NCBI GenBank assembly: GCA_030951095.1
Contig: JAUZQI010000016.1
Coordinates: forward strand, 1-22,287
Source: Mariprofundus sp.
Lineage (GTDB): Bacteria > Pseudomonadota > Zetaproteobacteria > Mariprofundales > Mariprofundaceae
DNA: 22,287 bases
Reading direction: 5' to 3'
Shown: positions 16,758 through 22,287 of the stretch, piece by piece
Layout of the letters: each line of letters starts with the position of its first letter
Numbering within the stretch: the stretch's first letter is position 1
Notes under the pieces: model-generated
The model's database searches: none
Told to the model about the DNA's origin: nothing
The model's input: only the letters and a program-made list of their open reading frames with translations
Position numbers and translations under genes: made by a program

Positions 16758-16966
16758 ACTGCCGCAGTAGATTAATTGGCGCAGCAAAGAAGTATTGTCT
16801 GGAATGTTCACAGCCTTGATTTCTGACAAATCAGCGGCAACCTGAACAGCTACAGGGCATTTAGGCGTACTGAATCGCTACGTTCAAACCAGCATTTCAT
16901 GCCTTTGATCGCTGGTGTAGGGTGTCGCGACGCAAAACAGAAGAGGGCACAAAAGGGGCTTTGGCG

Positions 16967-18322
16967 ATGAGCGTGAAGAGTAAAAAACTGCCAACGAATA
17001 AAGAAGTCCTGCGGTTGGCTCGGCTGGATAGTTTGCGTTTGCAGGAATTGCTGGTCGGTATGCATGAATGCGAACTGGCAGATATGCTGCTTTCTTGCCG
17101 CAATGATGAAGATCGACTCGCTATCACTCAGCACATTCCCGATAAACTGCTGGGCGACACTCTGCTCGAATTACCCGAAAGTATGCAGGAAGATTTGCTT
17201 GCCCTTCTCAAACCCGATGAGATCGAAGATGTGGTGGAACATCTTGATTCTGATGATGCCACCGATCTTTTGCAAAATATCGACAAGAATGTTGCCAATG
17301 AGATAATCGAACGGCTGGAACCGGCCGAGCGGCGTGAGATCGAGCCTTTGATGGCCCATGATGAGGAATCTGCCGGCGGTTTGATGCAGGTTGAGCTATT
17401 CAAGGTGCGCTACGACTGGAGTATTGAAAAGGTTATTCAGGTGCTGAGGCGTTTCGGCAAAGAGATCGAGAATCTCCATTACGTATATGTTGTTGATGAT
17501 GACGATTTGCTTGTCGGAGTATTGAGCCTTCATGCGCTGTTGTTTGCCAGCGCCGAGACTACTGTGATTGAAATTGCCAATGTCGATTTTCCGCGTGTTA
17601 CGGCAGGACAAGATCAGGAAGAGGTTGCCCGTATTTTTGATAAATATGATATGTTGGCCTTGCCGGTTGTAGATGATGACGGCGTTCTTGTTGGCCGCAT
17701 TACAGCAGATGATGTGATTGACGTGATTCAGGAAGAAGCGACTGAAGACATGTACCGGCTGGCTGCGCTCTCCGATCAGGATGATTTATCTGAACCTGTT
17801 GCAAAAACCACTCGACGTCGCGGTGTTTGGCTGGCAGTCAATCTGCTCACAGCCATTATTGCATCGCTTGTCATTTCGCGGTTTGAAGCAACGCTTTCCC
17901 AGATTGTGGCGCTGGCGATACTGATGCCGATTGTGGCCAGTATGGGAGGGATTGCAGGAACCCAGACGCTAACGGTCATTGTGCGCAGTATTGCCCTGGG
18001 CAGGGTGACTTTTGATAATGCCCGCCGTGCTTTAATGAAAGAAGTGTCGGTGGGGATGGTTTCCGGGCTGATATTTGCTGTTATCATGGGTATTATCGCC
18101 TCCTTCTGGTTTCCTGAACTTGGCTTCAAGCTGGGTTTAATTATTGCTGCGGCGATGATGGTCAATTTGTTCGTGGCAGGACTAGCCGGTGCTATGATCC
18201 CACTGACGCTGCAACGGTTGAATATAGATCCGGCTCTTGCTTCCGGTACAATTCTTACCACTGTTACCGATGTGGTTGGCTTTTTCTCTTTTTTGGGCTT
18301 GGCTACGATTTTCCTTGTTTGA
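16967..18322 (+). CDS. mgtE: Magnesium transporter MgtE
   Basis: Mg2+-gated Mg2+ channel of the inner membrane; 451 residues, essentially the length of the structurally known family member. The N-terminal superhelical domain (about residues 1-125) is rich in acidic LLELPE and HLDSDDATDLL repeats, and EESAGGLM marks the switch to the CBS pair (about 140-260). Five transmembrane helices follow from about residue 285. The pore-region motif appears as MGGIAGTQTLTVIVRSIALG, and TTVTDVVGFFSF near residue 430 holds the Mg2+-binding Asp. The start is fixed by AAAAGGGG 8 nt before this ATG; an upstream in-frame GTG at 16922 has no ribosome-binding site. I see no M-box riboswitch in the 209 bp between it and divergent mfd, and no clear terminator after it. 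Confidence 0.97.
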   Translation: MSVKSKKLPTNKEVLRLARLDSLRLQELLVGMHECELADMLLSCRNDEDRLAITQHIPDKLLGDTLLELPESMQEDLLALLKPDEIEDVVEHLDSDDATDLLQNIDKNVANEIIERLEPAERREIEPLMAHDEESAGGLMQVELFKVRYDWSIEKVIQVLRRFGKEIENLHYVYVVDDDDLLVGVLSLHALLFASAETTVIEIANVDFPRVTAGQDQEEVARIFDKYDMLALPVVDDDGVLVGRITADDVIDVIQEEATEDMYRLAALSDQDDLSEPVAKTTRRRGVWLAVNLLTAIIASLVISRFEATLSQIVALAILMPIVASMGGIAGTQTLTVIVRSIALGRVTFDNARRALMKEVSVGMVSGLIFAVIMGIIASFWFPELGFKLGLIIAAAMMVNLFVAGLAGAMIPLTLQRLNIDPALASGTILTTVTDVVGFFSFLGLATIFLV

Positions 18323-18514
18323 CAAGATTGGGGTTGTTTTTGTATGAGGAGGTACTGATTCAGGGCAACCAGCTCATGGGTCGCACGGATACTTTGAGTT
18401 TTTCAGAGCATTCTTAATTCCGGATGAGATGAAGTGAACTTCAGTCAGAACCTGAATGGCAATTGCAGGGAATAAGAATGGGCTATTGGCGAAACTGTTA
18501 AAGCAGGATCAGGT

Positions 18515-18577
18515 GAGCCACTTGCAAAAGTCTGAGTGGGGAAGTAAATCGCCGTTCACGACTTTTACAAGTGGTTC
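18515..18577. repeat. 63-bp inverted-repeat unit with 4-bp AGGT flanks
   Basis: Left arm GAGCCACTTGCAAAAGTC and right arm GACTTTTACAAGTGGTTC are 18-bp inverted repeats with two mismatches around a 27-nt centre. AGGT occurs directly on both sides (18511-18514 and 18578-18581), which looks like a target duplication. It could be a tiny MITE or the fused ends of an insertion sequence. Its ends are unrelated to the GGAAGYGCTGAT family at 5568 and 12576. Other readings are a mgtE mRNA-end hairpin or a regulatory stem-loop. It has no T-run. Confidence 0.55.
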
Positions 18578-18705
18578 AGGTTGCTATGCCTTTATTGCGA
18601 GCCGTTACAAATAAATCACCCGGCTTTGGGGTTCCTGCGAACGATATTGGAGGTAGTTCCTGTGGGGGTATTTTTGTCATTTTGTATCAGGCCCTGTACC
18701 TGAAC

Positions 18706-18734
18706 TTGACATTATTTCTTTTTTATAAGATAAG
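18706..18734 (+). promoter_or_regulatory. Predicted sigma70-type promoter of the pilMNO-pilQ operon
   Basis: A consensus TTGACA (18706-18711) is followed after 17 nt by GATAAG (4/6). The transcript would start near 18741, giving a leader of about 37 nt before the GTG of pilM. A second possibility is an extended -10, TGCTAGTAT, at 18748-18756. No other promoter is seen inside the tightly packed pil operon. Confidence 0.45.
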
Positions 18735-18777
18735 TTGCACTGATTGGTGCTAGTATCGCTTAAGCGGCGGAGGGTAA

Positions 18778-19860
18778 GTGTCCTTTTTTTCAAGTAAGTC
18801 TGGAGACATGATAGGGGTGGATATTGGTTCGGCCAGCATCAAACTGGTGCAATTATCCAGATCACGTTCGGGTTTTGAACTGGCGTCAATGGCGGAGGTT
18901 CCCTTGCCGCGTGATGCAATTGTTGAAAATACCATTATTGACTCTGCAGCTATTTCCGACGCTCTGGCCGAGGCTCTGAGGCGTGCTCGCCCGTCGACAA
19001 AGAATGCAGCACTGGCTGTTTCCGGCAATGCCGTGATTATCAAAACGATCAAGATGCCATTGATGGCTGAATTTGAGATGGAAGCACAAATTGAGTATGA
19101 AGCCGAGCAGTATATTCCCTATGATATTGATGATGTATTTCTGGATTTTTATGTCCAGGGTATTTCTACTGATGATCCCGAGCAAATGGATGTGGTACTG
19201 GTTGCCTGCAAGCGGGAGATTGTTGAGGATTATCAACAAGTCCTTAATGAAGCCGGCCTGCATGTGAAATGCATGGATTGTGATGTCTTTGCGCTGGAGA
19301 ATGCGGCTGAAATAACCGATGAACATACAGCAGTTAGAGGCAGTGAATACTCATTTCCTGACGAAGATGCAGAGGTAAACGCACTGATTAATATCGGTGC
19401 CAATATGATCAATATCAATGTTCTTATTGATGGTCGCTCGGCATTTGTGCGTGACCAGTTTTTTGGTGGGCAGAATTTGACCGAAGAAATTCAGAAAGAG
19501 CATAACATCAGTTATCAGGCAGCCGAGCAGTTAAAAATAGAAAACTTTGAAGATATATATCCAAATGCGCTGGAACAGTTTTATATCGATTTGACTTCCG
19601 AGTTGGTGCGTTCACTGGACTTCTATGGTGACCGTGGTTCTGAATTTCCGGTTCGTAAGCTGTGTCTCAGCGGTGGTTGTGCATTATTACCAAATATTGC
19701 CACGGAATTGGAGCAGAGGCTGGGTATCGATACAAGTGTGTTGAATCCATTCGATAATATCACCATTCCATCCGGTAAATTTGACACCGAAAGCCTGAAG
19801 AAAATCGGCTCGATGATGATGGTGCCAGTTGGGCTGGCCTTACGGAATTTTGACAAATGA
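18778..19860 (+). CDS. pilM: Type IV pilus assembly protein PilM
   Basis: Actin-like cytoplasmic ATP-binding protein that docks on the N-terminal tail of PilN and links the alignment complex to the pilus motor; 360 residues. The phosphate-1 motif is IGVDIGSASIKLVQL near residue 12. VSGNAVIIKTIKMP, EQYIPYDIDDVFLDF, LINIGANMININVL and the adenosine-site LCLSGGCALLPNI near residue 300 are all typical. The start is GTG, with GGAGGG only 4 nt upstream, a rather tight spacing; the next ATG (18808) would remove residues before the first strand. The stop overlaps the pilN start by 4 nt. It heads the pilM-pilN-pilO-pilQ operon. Confidence 0.96.
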   Translation: MSFFSSKSGDMIGVDIGSASIKLVQLSRSRSGFELASMAEVPLPRDAIVENTIIDSAAISDALAEALRRARPSTKNAALAVSGNAVIIKTIKMPLMAEFEMEAQIEYEAEQYIPYDIDDVFLDFYVQGISTDDPEQMDVVLVACKREIVEDYQQVLNEAGLHVKCMDCDVFALENAAEITDEHTAVRGSEYSFPDEDAEVNALINIGANMININVLIDGRSAFVRDQFFGGQNLTEEIQKEHNISYQAAEQLKIENFEDIYPNALEQFYIDLTSELVRSLDFYGDRGSEFPVRKLCLSGGCALLPNIATELEQRLGIDTSVLNPFDNITIPSGKFDTESLKKIGSMMMVPVGLALRNFDK

Positions 19861-20462
19861 TTCGCATTAACCTTATTCCCTACAGGCTAGCTCGCCGCCA
19901 GCAACAAATCATCTGGCATGTCAGTTCGTTCTTTGCCGTCATTACTGTGGCTGGTTTGCTCGGCCTTGCGGCGCATACGGTTGCTTCGATACAGCTTTCG
20001 GATTTGAAAGAAGAATCCATTATAATACAACAACAGAATGCCGCTCTGAAGAAAAAAATCGGTAAGATTAAAAATCTGGACAGTTTGCGAGCTGACGTTG
20101 AGCGGAAACTGGAGCTTGTTGACAGGTTGCAGGAAGGACGTTTTCGTTCTCTGAAAACATTGAATGCTATTGCCAGTATTATTCCTGAAAATGTTTGGCT
20201 GGATGTGATCGCGGATCACGGCGGTGACATTGAACTTTCCGGTATGGGAGAAAGCAACAGGGCTGTAGCCAGTTTCATGCGCAGGCTGGATCAGTCTGCT
20301 GACTTTACCGATGTTCGGCTGGGTGAGATCAACAGGGTTGTGGTGGATGGATTGCCGATGCGACGTTTTAGCCTGAGCTTGTCGCGGGTTGGAAAAGTGC
20401 CGGTGAAAACATCACCGACATCAACATCGAGCCGTGAAATGGAAAGGAACCCTGATGTTTGA
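19857..20462 (+). CDS. pilN: Type IV pilus assembly protein PilN
   Basis: Bitopic inner-membrane protein of the T4P alignment complex; 201 residues. The N-terminal cytoplasmic motif RINLIPYR (residues 3-10), which inserts into a groove of PilM, is intact. One transmembrane helix follows at about 22-44, then a periplasmic coiled coil rich in Lys/Glu/Gln (about 48-95). A ferredoxin-like domain comes next, with the family segment LNAIASIIPENVWLDVI near residue 100 and ELSGMGESNRAVASFMRRL. The tail is Ser/Thr/Pro-rich. The start overlaps pilM (ATGA), indicating translational coupling, and the end overlaps pilO by 8 nt. It should pair with PilO through the periplasmic domains. Confidence 0.96.
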   Translation: MIRINLIPYRLARRQQQIIWHVSSFFAVITVAGLLGLAAHTVASIQLSDLKEESIIIQQQNAALKKKIGKIKNLDSLRADVERKLELVDRLQEGRFRSLKTLNAIASIIPENVWLDVIADHGGDIELSGMGESNRAVASFMRRLDQSADFTDVRLGEINRVVVDGLPMRRFSLSLSRVGKVPVKTSPTSTSSREMERNPDV

Positions 20463-21072
20463 GTCCATGAAACTTTCCATATACGAATCTCTGCGATCCA
20501 TGCTGCCATTGCCGCTGTGGCAAAAACTGACATTTCTTCTGACGGTCTTTGCGCTGATGATAGCTTCATATTTTTATCTCAGCTGGATGCCGCTGCAAGA
20601 GTTGATTACGAAGCAGGAATCACAACTGCAACTGCAGAAAATTATGCTGATCAAGAACCAGCGTATGGCCCATAACCTGGCGCGTAAACAGAAGGAATAT
20701 GCCAAGTTGGAGAAACAGTTGAAAGTGGCGTTGAATATGTTGCCTAAAAAATCCCAGATTCCGGATTTGCTGGAAAATGTATCATGGGCAGGCAAGGACT
20801 CCGGGCTGGAGTTCAAGATGTTCAAACCGGGTAGAGATGTGGCCAGGCAGATTTACGCCGAAGTGCCGGTAACATTCAATATTGGCGGCAGTTTCCGGCA
20901 GTTGCTGACTTTTTTGAAGCGGGTTGGAGAAATGCCACGCATTGTGGATGTAAAAAACTTGGTGCTGACAAAAGGAAATGCCGGCAATATGTTGTCTATT
21001 TCAGGCCAGGCAGTGACTTATCGGTTTGTGGACGATAAACCCAAAAAGGTACGTAAAGGGCGGCGTCAATAG
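20455..21072 (+). CDS. pilO: Type IV pilus assembly protein PilO
   Basis: Bitopic inner-membrane partner of PilN that binds PilP and helps control pilus extension; 205 residues. A short cytoplasmic N-terminus is followed by one transmembrane helix at about residues 22-45 (QKLTFLLTVFALMIASYFYL). Next comes a long periplasmic coiled coil (about 48-90, with LARKQKEYAKLEKQL). A ferredoxin-like domain follows, with MLPKKSQIPDLLENVSWAGKDSGLEF and PVTFNIGGSFRQLLTFLKRVGEMPRIV. The C-terminus is strongly basic (KKVRKGRRQ). The chosen ATG has AAAGGAA about 6 nt upstream, inside the end of pilN; an upstream in-frame ATG at 20434 has no such site. In most T4P operons pilP follows here, but pilQ comes next instead. 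Confidence 0.96.
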   Translation: MFESMKLSIYESLRSMLPLPLWQKLTFLLTVFALMIASYFYLSWMPLQELITKQESQLQLQKIMLIKNQRMAHNLARKQKEYAKLEKQLKVALNMLPKKSQIPDLLENVSWAGKDSGLEFKMFKPGRDVARQIYAEVPVTFNIGGSFRQLLTFLKRVGEMPRIVDVKNLVLTKGNAGNMLSISGQAVTYRFVDDKPKKVRKGRRQ

Positions 21073-21097
21073 TATGTTGAATGACCGGGAGAGACAA

Positions 21098-22287
21098 ATG
21101 AAACACGGAATGAATGACTGGTTTGCAAGATGGCGATGGTTTGGCCAGTTTATCCTGGGGATGGTAGTGGTAATCACGCTGGTTTGCTCTCATGTGTCAT
21201 CAGCGATGGCTGCAAGTATTGAAAGCTTGAAACTGCTCTCGGATGGGGCGGGTCAGAGCTTACGCATTGGCATGGACGAATTCGTTGAGTATCAGGTGTT
21301 TAATCTTGAAGGGCCGAAACGTCTTGTGCTTAGCTTCCCCGCCACATCCCTGACAGACGGCATTCGGCCAGTGCAGGGAGACGGCGGAATTCTGAATGTC
21401 GTGCCGACACAGGACAGCTCCGGCGTGCGCATTGAAATCGGTCTGACTGCCGGAACAAAATATGAAATTACCGAAAAGGGTAAGGATTTGCTGGTGTTGT
21501 TTACCACTGAATCCAGCCAGCAAGCTGCGGCCAAAGGTGCTGTGCTGCAGGACATTGAAGTGCGGGACAAAGGTTCGGTGACTGAGTTGATTTTGCGGGG
21601 TCGGCATCTGGACGTCAATCACAACGCACTGGTCACCAATGAAGGAAAAACCATGGTGCTCGATTTCTGGGGGGGTAAGTCTAAGCTGCCAAAAGAGTAT
21701 TATACCTATACATCCCAGCGGTTGAATCATGTCGCCATCGGTGTGGCCGAGGGACGCATACGTCTGGTTGTATCCCTGCGTTCCGGCATTGGCGAATCTC
21801 ACCAGATTGATGCCCGTACAAATGAAATGATTGTACGGTTCGGGCAGCTAAAACAGGCAGCGCATACAGGCACTATTGTTGTAGAATCGGTGGGCTTTCA
21901 GCCTGATGATCGCATTGCCCACCTCGTGATTCGAACTGACAGAGCCGATCCAGTGATCAAATTGAATGAAGAAGATGGCAAAATTGTGCTGGATTTGAAG
22001 CATGCCCGGTTGGCTGACGGACAGGAGCGCACACAGGATGTTCGCGCTTTTCCAGGGCCGGTCAAACAGATTGACAGTTATAGCATTCACAAGGATGTGC
22101 GGATTGTGGCACGACTGCGTCAAAAGTCAGTGGTTACTTCGTATCAGGTTGGCAATGTGTTGACCGTCACGATGAAACCGGCGGATATGGTGTCCATGCA
22201 AACCGCTGACGGGACTGCCAGGGAAGAAAAAATCTATACCGGGCAAAAGGTCAGTTTTGAATACAAGGATATTGATATTCGCAATGC
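21098..22287 (+). CDS. pilQ: Type IV pilus secretin PilQ, 3'-truncated by the window end
   Basis: Outer-membrane secretin through which the pilus passes; the first 396 residues are visible and the frame runs open to the window edge. Residues of about 1-38 are a signal peptide with a long basic n-region and an SSAMA-ASIE cleavage site. Three tandem AMIN-like beta domains (peptidoglycan-anchoring modules) begin near residues 40, 148 and 257. The secretin N0/STN domain then begins at YTGQKVSFEYKDIDIRNA near residue 379, a near-signature PilQ segment. The ATG is preceded by GGGAG at a 6-nt gap; an in-frame ATG at 21074 lacks a ribosome-binding site. The start lies 25 nt after the pilO stop, leaving no room for pilP. 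The secretin pore domain must lie beyond base 22287. Confidence 0.95.
   Translation, partial: MKHGMNDWFARWRWFGQFILGMVVVITLVCSHVSSAMAASIESLKLLSDGAGQSLRIGMDEFVEYQVFNLEGPKRLVLSFPATSLTDGIRPVQGDGGILNVVPTQDSSGVRIEIGLTAGTKYEITEKGKDLLVLFTTESSQQAAAKGAVLQDIEVRDKGSVTELILRGRHLDVNHNALVTNEGKTMVLDFWGGKSKLPKEYYTYTSQRLNHVAIGVAEGRIRLVVSLRSGIGESHQIDARTNEMIVRFGQLKQAAHTGTIVVESVGFQPDDRIAHLVIRTDRADPVIKLNEEDGKIVLDLKHARLADGQERTQDVRAFPGPVKQIDSYSIHKDVRIVARLRQKSVVTSYQVGNVLTVTMKPADMVSMQTADGTAREEKIYTGQKVSFEYKDIDIRN

Larger units (their letters stand above)
18323..18777. other. 455-bp intergenic region between mgtE and pilM
   Basis: No convincing gene lies here. A 60-codon frame at 18571-18753 has no ribosome-binding site and an unlikely composition. 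The region holds an inverted-repeat unit with flanking direct repeats (18511-18581) and, near its end, the pilM promoter and a 10-bp palindrome, CGCTTAAGCG (18757-18766). I see no strong intrinsic terminator for mgtE. Bases of about 18323-18510 show nothing I can name. Confidence 0.6.

Noticed and set aside
16758..16966. Possible Mg2+ riboswitch (M-box) in the leader of mgtE
   Set aside because: I could not find M-box consensus segments or a terminator hairpin; only a weak 6-bp stem with a long loop is present.
16922..16966. Longer mgtE starting at GTG 16922
   Set aside because: No ribosome-binding site precedes that GTG, whereas AAAAGGGG is 8 nt before the ATG at 16967, which gives normal family length.
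18571..18753. 60-codon frame between mgtE and pilM
   Set aside because: It overlaps the inverted-repeat unit and the pilM promoter, has no Shine-Dalgarno site, and its composition does not look like a protein.
18746..18759. GG-N10-GC spacing resembling a sigma54 promoter before pilM
   Set aside because: The surrounding bases fit poorly, and transcription would start inside the ribosome-binding site of pilM; a TTGACA-based promoter upstream is more plausible.

Overview
The window looks like proteobacterial chromosome: dense, mostly housekeeping genes of moderate GC content with clear Shine-Dalgarno sites, plus the start of a type IV pilus (T4P) inner-membrane and secretin operon. The gene set (guaA, a Mip-like FKBP lipoprotein, ileS, ribF, nth, dut, coaBC, bcp, ispH, serB, mfd, mgtE, pilMNO, pilQ) suggests a gamma- or zetaproteobacterium-like organism. 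A marine iron-oxidiser-type zetaproteobacterium would fit, but that is an inference and cannot be settled from the sequence alone. No rRNA, tRNA, CRISPR array, prophage or intact transposase was found.

Layout. Bases 1-2351 (+): the 3' part of guaA, then an FKBP-type prolyl isomerase lipoprotein with its own extended -10 promoter and a strong intrinsic terminator. Bases 2495-10258 (-): in transcription order, bcp-coaBC-dut (tight, with a 6-nt gap and a 4-nt overlap), then pilP-nth under their own promoter, then ribF, then ileS. The usual ribF-ileS pair is split by about 0.5 kb that holds a 156-bp transposase-less element with IS5-type ends and a TTAG target duplication. Bases 10410-11363 (+): ispH. 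Bases 11484-11678 (-): an unrecognised 64-residue gene. Bases 11891-12535 (+): a protein joining a ferredoxin-like Fe-S domain to two CDGSH iron-sulfur domains. Bases 12666-16757 (-): mfd followed by serB. Bases 16967-18322 (+): mgtE. Then comes a 455-bp gap containing a second short inverted-repeat element. Bases 18778-22287 (+): pilM-pilN-pilO-pilQ, tightly packed or overlapping, with pilQ running off the end of the window.

How the genes fit together. PilM, PilN, PilO and PilP normally form the T4P alignment complex linking the cytoplasmic motor to the PilQ secretin. Here pilP is absent from its usual place between pilO and pilQ. A convincing PilP homologue without a lipobox cysteine lies about 11 kb away on the other strand, beside the DNA-repair gene nth. 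The remaining genes serve nucleotide metabolism and repair (guaA, dut, nth, mfd), cofactors and isoprenoids (ribF, coaBC, ispH), redox protection (bcp), serine synthesis (serB) and Mg2+ uptake (mgtE).

The most noteworthy non-genic signals are two members of one MITE family. One is 156 bp. The other is a 37-bp form made only of the family's two ends. There is also an unrelated 63-bp inverted-repeat unit with 4-bp flanking direct repeats. I found no evidence for a large new system. The observations most worth testing are the orphan pilP, the MITE family, the 4Fe-4S/CDGSH fusion with its divergent small neighbour, and a short reading frame apparently cut by the MITE.
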